Shown: positions 52,154-62,017, counted from the stretch's first letter. The stretch is 64,000 nt of DNA from Allobaculum stercoricanis DSM 13633 (GCF_000384195.1 NZ_KB913034.1:451873-515872), one strand, 5' to 3'. The notes: generated by a model from the letters alone, not told the origin. Numbers and translations are program-made.

Positions 52154-53323
52154 ATGGATTACGCTAAACTCGCTTTAGATGCACATGCGAAATGGCAAGG
52201 TAAAATCGATATTGTTTCCAAACCTGTACTCAAAACGGCTTCTGATTTAGCCGTTGCCTATACCCCGGGCGTTGCTGCTCCATGTTTAGAAATTGCTAAA
52301 GATCCTGAAACGAGTTTTACCTATACTGGACGTTCTAATTTAATTGCAGTCGTGTCGGATGGCTCTGCTGTATTAGGTTTAGGAAATATTGGTGGCCTAG
52401 CTGGCTTACCAGTCATGGAAGGTAAATGTGTTTTATTCAAAGAACTTGGGGGCGTTAATGCGATTCCGATCGTGTTAAATGTCCAAGAAGTTGACCAAAT
52501 CGTTGATGCAATTGCAGCCATGGAACCTTCTTTTGGTGGCATTAACTTAGAAGATATTGCGGCGCCAAAATGTTTTGAAGTTGAACATAAATTACAGGAA
52601 AGAATGAATATTCCTGTGTTCCATGATGATCAGCACGGTACAGCTTGTGTTGTTCTAGCAGCTTTAATTAACGCATTAAAACTAACGCATAAAACAAAAG
52701 AAGAGGCCAAAGTTGTCTTTTCAGGTGCGGGAGCTGCAGGTTGCGCAATTGCGAAGTTATTGGCGGATTATGGGTTTAAAAATATTCGTCAATGCGATTT
52801 GCAAGGAATGATCACACCAGAGAATGCTGCCAATGAGATGCAAAAAGAATTGGCTTTACGCCTCAATCCAAATGGTGAAACAGGAACGCTGAAAACAGCT
52901 TTGAAAAATGCTGATATTTTTATCGGGGTATCCAAAGGTGGATTAGTAGATGAAGAAATGATCGCTTCGATGAACCAAGATGCAATCGTCTTTGCGATGG
53001 CAAACCCAATTCCAGAAATTAGTCCGGAACTTGCTAAAAAAGCGGGAGCACGCGTAGTTGGTTGTGGACGTAGCGATTTTCCAAACCAGATCAATAATGT
53101 ATTGATTTTCCCAGCGTTATTTAGAGGTGTTTTAGATGCTAAAGCCACTCGAATCACCGAATCTATGAAGCTTGCTGCTAGTGAGGCACTCGCTTCATTA
53201 ATTACAGAAGAAGAATTAACCGATGATTATGTCATCGTTGATGCTTTAGATCCACGTGTAAAAGACGTTGTTTCTAAAGCAGTTGCTAAAGCTGCCCAAG
53301 AAGAAGGAGTTATTCGTGCGTAA
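52154..53323 (+). CDS. NAD(P)-dependent malic enzyme
   Basis: A 389-residue short-type malic enzyme (malate to pyruvate and CO2). VAYTPGVAAPCLEIAKDP, SDGSAVLGLGNIGGLAGLPVMEGK and FHDDQHGTACVVLAAL are the classic malic-enzyme signatures. VFSGAGAAGCAIAKLL is the dinucleotide-binding loop, and its sequence fits NAD at least as well as NADP. Start ATG after aaaggggaataag. It shares an operon with pepT and the patatin-like gene. Confidence 0.96.
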   Translation: MDYAKLALDAHAKWQGKIDIVSKPVLKTASDLAVAYTPGVAAPCLEIAKDPETSFTYTGRSNLIAVVSDGSAVLGLGNIGGLAGLPVMEGKCVLFKELGGVNAIPIVLNVQEVDQIVDAIAAMEPSFGGINLEDIAAPKCFEVEHKLQERMNIPVFHDDQHGTACVVLAALINALKLTHKTKEEAKVVFSGAGAAGCAIAKLLADYGFKNIRQCDLQGMITPENAANEMQKELALRLNPNGETGTLKTALKNADIFIGVSKGGLVDEEMIASMNQDAIVFAMANPIPEISPELAKKAGARVVGCGRSDFPNQINNVLIFPALFRGVLDAKATRITESMKLAASEALASLITEEELTDDYVIVDALDPRVKDVVSKAVAKAAQEEGVIRA

Positions 53324-54176
53324 TGTAGGATTAGTCGTTGAAGGCGGCGGGACAAAAATCGCCTATACAGCAGGAGCTTTAAAATGCTTTTTAGAACATC
53401 AGATTTATTTTCCATACAGTGTTGGGATTTCGTCTGGATCTGAAGTTTTGTTAGCTTATGTAGCGCGACAAGTAGATCGCTTGACCATCACATCGATCAA
53501 CGCACCTGCCCAAAAAGGATCCATTGGTTTGATTCCTTTATTTAAAGAAGGCGGACTTTTTGGTCTAGAAGCAACAAATCGTTATATTGAAGCACATGCA
53601 CCTTTAGATTTTGAATCATTTAAACAATCGCAAACGGAAATGGAAATTGGTGTTTATAATATGAATACCAATGCTGTTGAGTATTTTACGAAAGATTATG
53701 TCGATCAAGACATGACATTAATTAAAGCGAGCTGTGCATTACTATTATTAGCTAAACCGTATCATTGGAATGGGCAGAAGTACTTTGATGCTGGTTTAGT
53801 CGATATGATTTCTGTCAAGCAAGCACTTGCTCATGGCTGTGAAAAAATTGTCGTGATGTCAACGAAGGAAAAAGGCTACCGCCGTAAACCTGCACCAAAA
53901 TGGCAGTTATGGCTAGCAAAGTTAATCTATAAAGATCCAGTGATTGTCGACAATTTGAAAAATCGCCACGTTCATTATCAAGAACAATGGGATTTAATTG
54001 ATCAGCTGGAAAGCGAAGGAAAAGCACTCGTGTTGCGTCCACAAAAAGATATGGGGATTACGCGTTATACAACAGACCCTGAAAAATTAAAACCATGGTT
54101 TCAACTCGGTTACGATGAAACACTTGCAAAACTCGATGAAATCAAAGCGTTTTGTGGATTAGACAAAGCAAACTAG
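53316..54176 (+). CDS. Patatin-like phospholipase family protein
   Basis: A 286-residue lipid acyl hydrolase family member. The oxyanion-hole GGGTKIAY lies near residue 10, the nucleophile elbow GISSGS near residue 40, and the catalytic Asp in DAGLVD near 170. The second motif has Ala-Gly instead of the common Gly, which is tolerated in bacterial RssA/YjjU-like proteins. The GTG at 53316 follows AAGGAG by seven bases and overlaps the malic enzyme stop by eight bases; a longer upstream frame would run through that gene. Confidence 0.92.
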   Translation: MRNVGLVVEGGGTKIAYTAGALKCFLEHQIYFPYSVGISSGSEVLLAYVARQVDRLTITSINAPAQKGSIGLIPLFKEGGLFGLEATNRYIEAHAPLDFESFKQSQTEMEIGVYNMNTNAVEYFTKDYVDQDMTLIKASCALLLLAKPYHWNGQKYFDAGLVDMISVKQALAHGCEKIVVMSTKEKGYRRKPAPKWQLWLAKLIYKDPVIVDNLKNRHVHYQEQWDLIDQLESEGKALVLRPQKDMGITRYTTDPEKLKPWFQLGYDETLAKLDEIKAFCGLDKAN

Positions 54177-54234
54177 CCCATGTGGTTAGCGATCGAAGAG
54201 AAAAAAGAGATCAGCATTTGAAAGGGAGATTTGA

Positions 54235-55413
54235 ATGGCTGGAAAGAAAAGCGAAAAAAAACTGAAATTTGAATCAGTCGATGATATTAAACTCGTCTTG
54301 GAAGCATCGCGAGATAGCGGAATTCGTTTAGATATTAAAGAATTCAGTGACGCACTCGAAAAGCTTCATCTTGATGAAGCACAAACGACTGAACTGATTG
54401 AATGGTGTAGTGAAAATGGTATCAATCCACCAGAATCAGATGAAGATGACTTATTAGACGAAGATCTTGATGATGATCTTGATGATGATTTAGCAGATGA
54501 TCTCGATGATGAACTTGAAGATCGAGAAAAAGAATTAGCACGTTTAGAAAAAGCGTTTGCGGAATCAACAAGCGGAAAAACAAGTGATCCTGTAAAAGCA
54601 TACTTAAAAGAAATTGGGGCGATCCCTCTTTTAACTCCTGCCCAAGAAGTTGAAGTTGCAAAACGAATTGAAGCAGGTGACATGGATGCGAAACAAATTT
54701 TGATTGACTCTAACTTACGTCTTGTTGTATCTATTGCAAAGAAATATGTAGGGCGTGGTTTATTATTCTTAGACTTAATCCAAGAAGGAAATATTGGTCT
54801 GATTAAAGCTGTTGAAAAATTTGACTATACAAAAGGGTTTAAATTTTCAACCTATGCGACTTGGTGGATTCGACAGGCGATCACTCGTGCGATTGCCGAC
54901 CAAGCAAGAACGATCCGTATCCCTGTCCACATGGTTGAAACCATCAACAAAATGACAAGAATCCAACGTCTTCTTGTTCAAGATTTAGGACGTGACCCAA
55001 TTCCAGAAGAAATTGCAGAAAAAATGGAAGATATGACTGCAGAAAAAGTTACTGAAATCCAACGTTCTGCATTAGACCCAGTATCTATGGAAACGCCAGT
55101 GGGGGATGAAAATGATACTTTCTTAGGAGACTTTATTGAAGATAAATCGACATTGACTCCAGAAGAATATACGCATAACCAATTATTAAAAGAAACGATT
55201 GAAGAAGTACTCTCCACATTAACAGAACGTGAAGAGAACGTAATTCGTTTGCGTTTTGGTTTAGACAATGGCCGCACTTGGACTTTGGAAGAAATTGGTA
55301 AAAAATTTAATGTCACTCGTGAACGTATTCGTCAGATTGAAGCTAAAGCAATCAAAAAATTGAAAGGTCCACAACGCGCAAAACTGTTACAAAATTTCCA
55401 TCAAGGAAATTAG
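54235..55413 (+). CDS. rpoD: Primary sigma factor RpoD (SigA)
   Basis: A 392-residue sigma-70. Region 1.1 is followed by a long Asp/Glu run (about residues 62-100), then region 1.2 ([16 protein letters not shown]), 2.1-2.4 ([50 protein letters not shown]), region 3, and 4.2 (TREEIRQIE-type [18 protein letters not shown]). It directs housekeeping transcription. In most Firmicutes dnaG lies just upstream; here a patatin-like gene does. Start ATG after GAAAGGGAG. Confidence 0.98.
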   Translation: MAGKKSEKKLKFESVDDIKLVLEASRDSGIRLDIKEFSDALEKLHLDEAQTTELIEWCSENGINPPESDEDDLLDEDLDDDLDDDLADDLDDELEDREKELARLEKAFAESTSGKTSDPVKAYLKEIGAIPLLTPAQEVEVAKRIEAGDMDAKQILIDSNLRLVVSIAKKYVGRGLLFLDLIQEGNIGLIKAVEKFDYTKGFKFSTYATWWIRQAITRAIADQARTIRIPVHMVETINKMTRIQRLLVQDLGRDPIPEEIAEKMEDMTAEKVTEIQRSALDPVSMETPVGDENDTFLGDFIEDKSTLTPEEYTHNQLLKETIEEVLSTLTEREENVIRLRFGLDNGRTWTLEEIGKKFNVTRERIRQIEAKAIKKLKGPQRAKLLQNFHQGN

Positions 55414-55450
55414 TTCAGTTTGAGTTGAACTGTTCTTTATACAATCGTCG

Positions 55451-55487
55451 AAAAATGGTAAGGCAGATTTTGCTTTACCATTTTTTA
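55451..55487 (+). terminator. Terminator of rpoD
   Basis: Arms aaaatggtaa / ttaccatttt around a 12-base loop, with a T run. Confidence 0.88.
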
Positions 55488-55584
55488 GATTGGGCTTTTA
55501 TCCATAAAACCGTTAGAATAAAAAGCGACTGAAATAAAAATAGGATGATACCTTCAAACAAAATAATACTAAAGGAGTTATTGG

Positions 55585-56358
55585 ATGAAAAAAGCAATAT
55601 TTTTTGATGTAGATGGAACGCTGTATTTTAACAAGTTTCACCGTTTGGATCCGAATATTCTTCAAGAATTTGATTACCTGAAAGAAGAGGGGTTTGATAT
55701 CTATTTGTTGAGCAGCCGCTCGCCTTTTGAAATTGTACATCTCCCTCAAGAATTTTTAAGTTACCCTTATGCTGGGATGATTTTGGATGGAGGAGCAGAA
55801 CTTTATGATCATCATCAAAATCTGCTTTACGCATCGCCTTTAGAGGGGGATGATATCCATAAGATTATCGATTATTGTCAAAACAATAATTTGATTTGGC
55901 GCTATTCCGGACCAGATGGAAACTACTTTGACTCAACACCTGCTGATTCAGTGCGATATCACTGGCGTAAACTCTATATGAACTGTCCATTCGTTAAAAA
56001 ATGGGATGGGGATCGAGCTTGCAACGTCATTATTTGGACAAATGATGTTCAAAAACAAAAGGAGATTGTAAAGCTTTTGCCAGAAGATTCAATCGTTTGT
56101 TATTCCGATTGCGTTGAAATTCGCACGAAAGGTATTTCAAAAGAAGATACGGTTAATCGCTTTCGAAAAGAAAAAGGCTATCGCCATATCATTTGTGTCG
56201 GCGATGGGATGAATGATGTCGGCATGTTGAAAACGGCAAATCTTGGCGTTGCTGTAGGTAATGCCAAACAAGCGGTTAAAGATGCAGCAGATCTTGTAAT
56301 TGGCGAGGTTAGCGAAAACGGAGTCAGTACATGGCTTGCAACAAGAAGAGGGAGATAA
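55585..56358 (+). CDS. Cof-type HAD-superfamily phosphatase
   Basis: A 257-residue HAD hydrolase of the Cof/IIB type: motif I AIFFDVDGTLYFN at residues 4-16, motif II LLSSRSPFE, a cap domain, and motif IV IICVGDGMNDVGMLKTANLGVAVGNA near residue 205. Members dephosphorylate sugar phosphates or flavin and pyridoxal phosphates; the substrate cannot be read here. Start after AAAGGAG. The next gene begins two bases after its stop. Confidence 0.92.
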   Translation: MKKAIFFDVDGTLYFNKFHRLDPNILQEFDYLKEEGFDIYLLSSRSPFEIVHLPQEFLSYPYAGMILDGGAELYDHHQNLLYASPLEGDDIHKIIDYCQNNNLIWRYSGPDGNYFDSTPADSVRYHWRKLYMNCPFVKKWDGDRACNVIIWTNDVQKQKEIVKLLPEDSIVCYSDCVEIRTKGISKEDTVNRFRKEKGYRHIICVGDGMNDVGMLKTANLGVAVGNAKQAVKDAADLVIGEVSENGVSTWLATRRGR

Positions 56359-56360
56359 TC

Positions 56361-57233
56361 ATGAGTTTAACGATTCAAAATGATCGAATTTCATTAACAA
56401 CAGATAATCCAGCAGGACAGATGTTTTCGATTTTAGATAAGAAAATAAATCAAGAACTGCTTTATCAAGCAGATGAAGGATGGAGTGGGCGAAACCCAAG
56501 TTTATTCCCGATGGTTGGTTCCACATGGAAAAAAGGGGAATATGAGTGGAAAGGAAAAACGTATCAAATGAAAAATCATGGATTGATTCGTTATGAAGAT
56601 TTAAATGGATCGATTTGTGAAGATGGCAAAAGCATTTTATATACATTTGACTCTACTGAAGAAACACGTTCGAAATACCCATTCGATTTTCACTTTGAAT
56701 TAAAATACACACTAATCGAAAAAGGGGTACGTATTGATTATGCGATCAAAAATTCAGGAGAAGAAGCATTACCTTTCTCATTTGGTTTGCACCCTGCATT
56801 TAAAACAGTACGTCAAGAAGGGGAAGCTTTTGAAGATTTTTCAATTGAATTTTTTCCAAAAGGACAAGCTGAACAAATTTTATTCTTCTCCGATTTATCT
56901 CCAGTAAAACGCGTTCCTGTTTCTTTGGATGAGTGGAAATTATCACACGATGATATCAAAAACTATTTAACACTTGTGTATGATAAAATTGTCGCAGATA
57001 CAGCAGTTTTAAAATACAAGGATCAGCCTCGGTTAAAGGTAACTTTCAAAGGATTCCCGATGGTTGCTTTATGGAATGCAGGAAAAGAGAATAACTTTAT
57101 TTGTATTGAACCATGGTTTGGTCATACTGATTTTGAAAAAGTAGAAGTTCCATTTGATCAACGCGAAAATACAATGATCTTACATCCACAAGAAACATTT
57201 ACTTGTGCTTATTCCATTGAAACGATGGAATAA
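56361..57233 (+). CDS. Aldose 1-epimerase family protein (galactose mutarotase-like)
   Basis: A 290-residue beta-sandwich mutarotase-family protein, close to the YihR/LacX-like group. Active-site pieces: KNHGLIRYEDL near residue 72 and SFGLHPAFK near 145, with a Glu in FICIEPWFGHTD near residue 250. It interconverts anomers of hexoses or hexose phosphates. The start uses GAGGGAG eight bases upstream and lies two bases after the HAD stop, so the two are likely one unit. Confidence 0.9.
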   Translation: MSLTIQNDRISLTTDNPAGQMFSILDKKINQELLYQADEGWSGRNPSLFPMVGSTWKKGEYEWKGKTYQMKNHGLIRYEDLNGSICEDGKSILYTFDSTEETRSKYPFDFHFELKYTLIEKGVRIDYAIKNSGEEALPFSFGLHPAFKTVRQEGEAFEDFSIEFFPKGQAEQILFFSDLSPVKRVPVSLDEWKLSHDDIKNYLTLVYDKIVADTAVLKYKDQPRLKVTFKGFPMVALWNAGKENNFICIEPWFGHTDFEKVEVPFDQRENTMILHPQETFTCAYSIETME

Positions 57234-57260
57234 ATCACGGTCCAATACTGTTAAAATGGG

Positions 57261-57289
57261 AAAAGCTCGGTTAGCAACCGAGCTTTTTT
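57261..57289. terminator. Rho-independent terminator
   Basis: Arms aaaagctcggtt / aaccgagctttt with a three-base loop, ending in T residues, downstream of the epimerase gene. Confidence 0.9.
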
Positions 57290-57331
57290 GAACATTGAAT
57301 GATGATTTAAAAATGTATAAATATGACTAGA

Positions 57332-57913
57332 TTAGTTTTGATCTTCTTTTGGAGCACGCAGAAGCATACGGATTAATGTAAAAGCCATATACAAGCATCC
57401 GACTAAAGCGATCCAGCAAATGGTGATAATCACTTGGCTATAGTGTTGATCATAAGCATTGAAGACTAATAAAACCCCAAGCAAAATGTATAAAACGATT
57501 TTGATATAAGCTTTTTGGCGAGATTCAGAAGTAATCATTTGATCAACTGTGGAAATTGCCGATTCTTTATCAAAGTTTTTGACAACAGTTAGTCCCTTTT
57601 GGAATCGATAAAAGCTATATTCAAATCCAGCAAGGGCAAGTAAGGCAATCACAAAAGCAATCCATAGTGGTAATTCAAACCAACTAGAAAGTGCTGGACC
57701 GAGAATCATAAATGTTGCTGCACAAATGACATAACGAGATTGAAAACGATTGAACTTTTTGTATTCGTATTTTGGTAAATACAAAGCTTCGTGAAGATAA
57801 GGAGAAACGTAAATCATACGTTTCTTGTTATCGAAATACAGATTCTTTCCTGTAGGTTGACCCGGTTCAGCAACGGCAACTCGTGTAGGTTTGCTACGAT
57901 TGTTTTGACTCAT
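57332..57913 (-). CDS. Membrane protein of unknown function
   Basis: A 193-residue protein. The first 60 residues are soluble and basic; four hydrophobic segments follow in two pairs (about 60-78 and 80-98; 140-158 and 163-182). A short stretch RFQKGLTVVKNFDKESAIST lies between the pairs. I recognise no family. Start ATG 57913 follows GGAAGGA at ten bases. An extended promoter lies upstream and an inverted repeat just beyond it. Confidence 0.7.
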   Translation of the reverse strand: MSQNNRSKPTRVAVAEPGQPTGKNLYFDNKKRMIYVSPYLHEALYLPKYEYKKFNRFQSRYVICAATFMILGPALSSWFELPLWIAFVIALLALAGFEYSFYRFQKGLTVVKNFDKESAISTVDQMITSESRQKAYIKIVLYILLGVLLVFNAYDQHYSQVIITICWIALVGCLYMAFTLIRMLLRAPKEDQN

Positions 57914-57964
57914 AAAAAAACATCCTTCCATCATGGTTAAAAAACGCATGTCTTACATTGAAGT

Positions 57965-57994
57965 ATTATAACCGCCTTGCGACAAAAATCACAA
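57965..57994 (-). promoter_or_regulatory. Promoter of membrane protein gene
   Basis: Minus-strand TTGTGA (57994-57989), 18-base spacer, TATAAT (57970-57965). Confidence 0.65.
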
Positions 57995-58019
57995 AATATC
58001 GATGATATTGACGATATTT
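57994..58019. repeat. Inverted repeat aaatatcg-N10-cgatattt
   Basis: Perfect eight-base arms spaced ten bases apart, next to the -35 of the minus-strand membrane gene and about 175 bases upstream of agaS. Spacing fits a dimeric regulator site. Confidence 0.5.
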
Positions 58020-58135
58020 AGGGCAAAGCATTGCATAAATTAGCAATACATTTAAAGTGATCAACACTATCGCTTAACATAGAGAAACAATATAATTTTC
58101 AATTTGTAAAAATCGGTAAAGAAAAAAATTAAATA

Positions 58136-58163
58136 TTCGCAAAAGGACAAATAAAGTTATAAT
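58136..58163 (+). promoter_or_regulatory. Promoter of agaS
   Basis: TTCGCA (58136-58141), 16-base spacer, TATAAT (58158-58163), about 30 bases before the agaS start. The -35 is weak, suggesting activation by a regulator. Confidence 0.6.
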
Positions 58164-58195
58164 AAAATCATCAAAAGAAAAGGAGATTAAATTTC

Positions 58196-59371
58196 ATGAT
58201 TTTTGGACATGATGATGCATTCTATCAAGCATGCAACGGGACTTGGACTGCTAGAGAAATTGCGCAGCAGCCAACAACTTGGAAAAAAACAATTAACCAG
58301 ATTAACGAAATGAAAGGTGAATTAAAATCTTTCATCGATCCACTACTTGCGGATGAAAATCTGGAAATCATCTTCACTGGTGCAGGAACTAGTGAATTCG
58401 TGGGAAATGCACTTTTCTCATTTATTAACACTTGCACAGGATTCCGTGCTAAATCTTATGCATCTACTGATTTAGTTCAAACTCCAGCACAATATTTGAA
58501 CCCAAACCACAAAACATTATTAGTTAGCTTCGGCCGTTCTGGAAACTCTCCAGAAAGCGTTGGTGCTGTTCAAGTAGTTGATGTAGTATGCAAAGAAAAT
58601 GCATACCACTTATTCATCACTTGCAACAACGAAGGTGCTTTAGCTAAAGCAGTAGCTACTCACCCACATGCATTAGCAATTAACTTAACACCAGAAACAC
58701 ACGATAAGAGCTTCGCAATGACAAGTTCTTTCTCAAACATGATGTTAGCAGCTATGCTTTGCTTCAACTTAGATCGTTTACCAGAAGTTGAAGCTCAATT
58801 AGAAGATGCAATCACAGCAGGTCAACGTTTTATCGATGAAGGCTATGTTGCAGCTGATAAAATCGTTAAAGAATACGACTTCAACCGTATTGTTTACCTT
58901 GGCGCAAACGTATTAAAAGGTATTGCACAAGAATCTCGCTTAAAACTTTGCGAATTAACAGCAGGTCGCGTAGATACAGTATTCGATTCACCACTTGGTT
59001 TCCGTCACGGACCAAAATCTGTAATCAACGATACAACATTAACAATTGTTTACATTTCTGATGACGAATATCAAAGACAATATGAATATGACTTAATCAA
59101 AGAAATGTCTGGTCAAAGAAAAGGAAACAAATTAGTTGCTGTTGCAGCTCGTAAATATGCAGATATCGAAGAATTAGTAGATTACTATGTATCCTTCGAT
59201 CTTGAAGCACCAAGAGAAAATATGTATTTAGCATTCGATTACATCGTATTTGCTCAAGTATTAGCTTTATACAAATCAATCGCAATGGGTAGCACACCAG
59301 ATAACCCATGTCCAACAGGTGAAGTAAACCGTGTTGTTCAAGGTGTTACAATTTACCCATACGAAGCATAG
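58196..59371 (+). CDS. agaS: AgaS-type sugar isomerase/deaminase (SIS domains)
   Basis: A 391-residue protein with two SIS domains. IIFTGAGTSEFVGNAL near residue 62 and LVSFGRSGNSPESVGAV near 110 are the phosphosugar-binding loops; SPLGFRHGPKSVINDTT near 265 is the second-domain motif typical of AgaS. AgaS converts galactosamine-6-phosphate to tagatose-6-phosphate with release of ammonia, so the cluster most likely handles N-acetylgalactosamine or a related amino sugar. The codons are strongly biased (AAC, CGT, TTC), suggesting high expression. Start after AAAAGGAG; PTS IIA follows. Confidence 0.93.
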   Translation: MIFGHDDAFYQACNGTWTAREIAQQPTTWKKTINQINEMKGELKSFIDPLLADENLEIIFTGAGTSEFVGNALFSFINTCTGFRAKSYASTDLVQTPAQYLNPNHKTLLVSFGRSGNSPESVGAVQVVDVVCKENAYHLFITCNNEGALAKAVATHPHALAINLTPETHDKSFAMTSSFSNMMLAAMLCFNLDRLPEVEAQLEDAITAGQRFIDEGYVAADKIVKEYDFNRIVYLGANVLKGIAQESRLKLCELTAGRVDTVFDSPLGFRHGPKSVINDTTLTIVYISDDEYQRQYEYDLIKEMSGQRKGNKLVAVAARKYADIEELVDYYVSFDLEAPRENMYLAFDYIVFAQVLALYKSIAMGSTPDNPCPTGEVNRVVQGVTIYPYEA

Positions 59372-59382
59372 GAGGAAAACAA

Positions 59383-59817
59383 ATGATCGGATTAATCGTT
59401 ACTGGTCACGGTCACTTTGCAAGTGGCTTAACTGAAGCATTAAACGTTATTGCAGGACCTGCTGAACATTACGCAGCTGTAGATTTTGAAGTTTCTGATT
59501 CCGTTGAAACTCTTTCTGCAAACTTACAAAAAGCAATGGATGACATGAGTGATTGCGAATCTATTATCGTTCTTTCTGATTTAGCAGGTGGTTCACCTTT
59601 CAAAACTGCTGTTGAACTCGGATATGCTCGTGGTGTTGAAGTTGTCGCTGGTACAAACTTAGGTATGTTAGTCGAAATTAATATGGTTCGTCAATTCATG
59701 GAAGATGTTCATCAATTAGCAGAACAAGCTCTTACAGTAGGTAAAGATCAAGTTCAAAAATTCGTGTTCCAAGCTCCAGTTGAAGAAGAAAATGATGATT
59801 TCTCTGATGGAATCTAG
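59383..59817 (+). CDS. PTS mannose-family IIA component
   Basis: A 144-residue EIIA of the mannose/sorbose/fructose family. The phosphorylated His is at residue 9 in IVTGHGHFASGL, and LSDLAGGSPFKTA is the typical loop near residue 65. It accepts phosphate from HPr and passes it to IIB. It is split from the IIB-IIC-IID genes by the AraC regulator gene on the other strand. It ends with the hexapeptide DFSDGI, shared with IIC. Confidence 0.95.
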   Translation: MIGLIVTGHGHFASGLTEALNVIAGPAEHYAAVDFEVSDSVETLSANLQKAMDDMSDCESIIVLSDLAGGSPFKTAVELGYARGVEVVAGTNLGMLVEINMVRQFMEDVHQLAEQALTVGKDQVQKFVFQAPVEEENDDFSDGI

Positions 59818-59861
59818 TCCACTCCATAAATAATATTCACCAAATCATAAATATGGTCATG

Positions 59862-59902
59862 AAAAAAGAAGAAGATTGGCAAATGCCACTTCTTCTTTTT
59901 TT
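59862..59902 (+). terminator. Terminator after PTS IIA
   Basis: Arms aaaaaagaagaag / cttcttcttttttt with inner tggca/tgcca pairing. Confidence 0.85.
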
Positions 59903-59923
59903 GCATGCGATAAAACAGAAAAA

Positions 59924-59956
59924 GAAAACAGCCTTGCCATCAACAAGACTGTTTTC
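59924..59956 (-). terminator. Terminator of the AraC gene
   Basis: Arms gaaaacag / ctgttttc with a further cttg/caag stem. On the minus strand CTTTTTCTG follows. Confidence 0.78.
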
Positions 59957-59993
59957 AAAGATGAATAAAAATGAGTGGGTATTGGAATCGCAC

Positions 59994-61163
59994 CTACTGA
60001 TTAATGGACTTTGAATAATCAGTAGGGGAAAGACCATAGGCTGTTTTGAATTTTCTAGAGAAGTAGTGAATACTCGTAAAGCCAAGCATGTCACTAATCT
60101 CTGAAATCGTATAGGTATGTTGCTGAATCAATTGTTTCGCTTGAGAGAGCTTTCGATTCGAAATGTACTGTTTTGGAGAAATGTGTAAGTTATTTCTAAA
60201 TAAGTTTTGCAAGGAAGATCGAGATACGGAAAACTTCGTGCAAATATCTTCAACAGTAAAGGAAGAATAGAGATTGTTGTTAATGAATACGAGAATTTCA
60301 TTCAACAAAGTATGCTCATAGTGAATCTGCATAGGGCTAGCACCGGCATCAACAGATTCTTTATGATCGAACTGGTGAAGAAGAATAATAATTTCTTTCA
60401 AATATAAAATTGCAAGTTCTTGGTTGAGATAACTGTCATCTTGAACTGCTTTCATAAAGCGACATAGAACTTGATAAATGTCTTTGCGCGAGTGGAATAC
60501 ACGATTCGTTAATGTTTCAGGCAATGCATCATTCATTCTAAACACGACAGTTAAATAGGCACAGTTTTGATCTTCACGAGTGTGATGACTATGAAATTGA
60601 CCCGGTGCATAGATCATCAAATCATATTTGCTTAAAGGATATTCAGTGTCTTCGATATTTGTTTCAATAGAGCCATGATCAATGTAGATTAGCTCGTAAT
60701 ATTCATGGGCTTCGCCAGGGAAAACGTAAGAACCTTTTCGTACTTGATAATAAGTCGCCAAGATCTCTTCAATATGCAACTTTGTTTCGATCGGTTGATA
60801 AGTAATTTCGTTGTTAAGTGGACAAACAACAGGAGATTCCTCTGGAATATAAGCTTCAAGTGTTGATTCATTAGAAATAGAAATAAAACCAAAATACATT
60901 CCTGCTTTGATTTCAACAATTCTATGAATGACAAATCGTTCAAACTCTTTTCCATCTTTGGAAATTTCCATCAAGATAATTCCAGATTTGCAATCAACAA
61001 AGACTGGAGCAGAGCAATGATAGACTTGCGACACACTTTTGTTTTTGAATTTACTAGACACTTTATGGTAGGTCGTTGTTGGAATGTGAGTTTTCAACTC
61101 AGGAAGTTCGTAGTAAACAGCTCCATATGGAGAAAATTCGTAATGTGTTGTTCGTTTTAACAT
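59994..61163 (-). CDS. AraC-family regulator of the amino-sugar PTS cluster
   Basis: A 389-residue transcription factor. The N-terminal half has a cupin-like ligand-binding part (residues 150-240, YELIYIDHGSIE and YAPGQFHSHHTRED). The C-terminal 100 residues carry two helix-turn-helix motifs of the AraC type: FTVEDICTKFSVSRSSLQNLF and YTISEISDMLGFTSIHYFSRKFK. It probably controls the divergent PTS IIB-IIC-IID operon and agaS-IIA. ATG 61163 follows GGAGG; another possible start lies eight codons upstream. The promoter TTTACA-17-TATACT precedes it. Confidence 0.92.
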   Translation of the reverse strand: MLKRTTHYEFSPYGAVYYELPELKTHIPTTTYHKVSSKFKNKSVSQVYHCSAPVFVDCKSGIILMEISKDGKEFERFVIHRIVEIKAGMYFGFISISNESTLEAYIPEESPVVCPLNNEITYQPIETKLHIEEILATYYQVRKGSYVFPGEAHEYYELIYIDHGSIETNIEDTEYPLSKYDLMIYAPGQFHSHHTREDQNCAYLTVVFRMNDALPETLTNRVFHSRKDIYQVLCRFMKAVQDDSYLNQELAILYLKEIIILLHQFDHKESVDAGASPMQIHYEHTLLNEILVFINNNLYSSFTVEDICTKFSVSRSSLQNLFRNNLHISPKQYISNRKLSQAKQLIQQHTYTISEISDMLGFTSIHYFSRKFKTAYGLSPTDYSKSINQ

Positions 61164-61229
61164 AAGGCCTCCGAGGGATATCTCCATTTGATGTAGAAAT
61201 TAATCCGTTTTTGAATTTTCTTACTAAAA

Positions 61230-61258
61230 AGTATAAAAAGTGAAATCTAAGTTGTAAA
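61230..61258 (-). promoter_or_regulatory. Promoter of AraC-family regulator
   Basis: Minus-strand TTTACA (61258-61253), 17-base spacer, TATACT (61235-61230). Start expected near 61223, leaving a leader of about 60 bases. Confidence 0.75.
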
Positions 61259-62003
61259 GGATTTGCACAAAATAATAACTTACATTTTAATTAGTCTTAA
61301 AAATTGCAAATGAAATAAATAATATAGATGCTTTTATAACTAATTTTGATACAGTTATATCCTAGCAAGAGTCAAAAAACATTGGATATTGAAGAAAAAA
61401 CACCCAGAAATACGTCAAAAGAAACGAAAAATTGCAAGAGAACACAAAGTAAAACGTGATTTATATGAGTAAAAACTAAAAAATTATATAACTTGCATAA
61501 ATTTCCGATTGAGAAATATCAACTGGATGACAAGTAACATAATTTAGTAAATTTAAAGAATATAAATAGTGAATTTTAAGTAAAATAAAAAAATCATAGA
61601 AGGAATAGAATCAATATATTGGCACTTTTGAAATTTTAAAGAACAAAAATACAAAATCATCCCCCTTCAGCTCGCTTTTTGAAGCCTAAAAAGGCGGAAA
61701 TTAACGACATATAAAAAAAACATCTAAGAATTCGGCAGAAATTAAAAGAAGAAGTGCACATATTAGTATTTTCAAATCAAGAAAAAATTTACTGATTTTA
61801 AGAAGTTAAATTTTTCTTGATTGAATATGAGCAAAATAGTTGTGAAAAATGGTTTTATTTCGATATTAATCCCAAAATTTTCACATAAACTAAGGAATAC
61901 GGAGAAAAAACAGTGGATTTTTGACAAAAATTCCGCTTAATTTATCGAATTTAGAAATTATTTTTCTAAACATATTAAAAAATGCAAATATTAATGTGAT
62001 TTG
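61259..62003. other. Long very AT-rich regulatory spacer
   Basis: There is no supported gene. A plus-strand frame near 61370-61470 reads KHPEIRQKKRKIAREHK and ends in a stop; it is too short to assign. The size of this spacer between two divergent operons leaves room for operators of the AraC regulator. Confidence 0.45.
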
Positions 62004-62017
62004 TGTAAGCGGAAACA
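62004..62017 (+). promoter_or_regulatory. cre-like CcpA site upstream of PTS IIB
   Basis: TGTAAGCGGAAACA matches the cre consensus TGWAANCGNTNWCA at all but one position. It lies 14 bases before a TATAAT hexamer (62031-62036) and about 75 bases before the IIB start, so carbon catabolite repression of this operon is likely. Confidence 0.7.

Noticed and set aside
61615..61640. TTGGCAC resembling a sigma-54 -24 element for a LevR-type PTS operon
   Set aside because: No matching TTGCA -12 element follows at the required spacing, and the regulator encoded here is AraC-type, not LevR.
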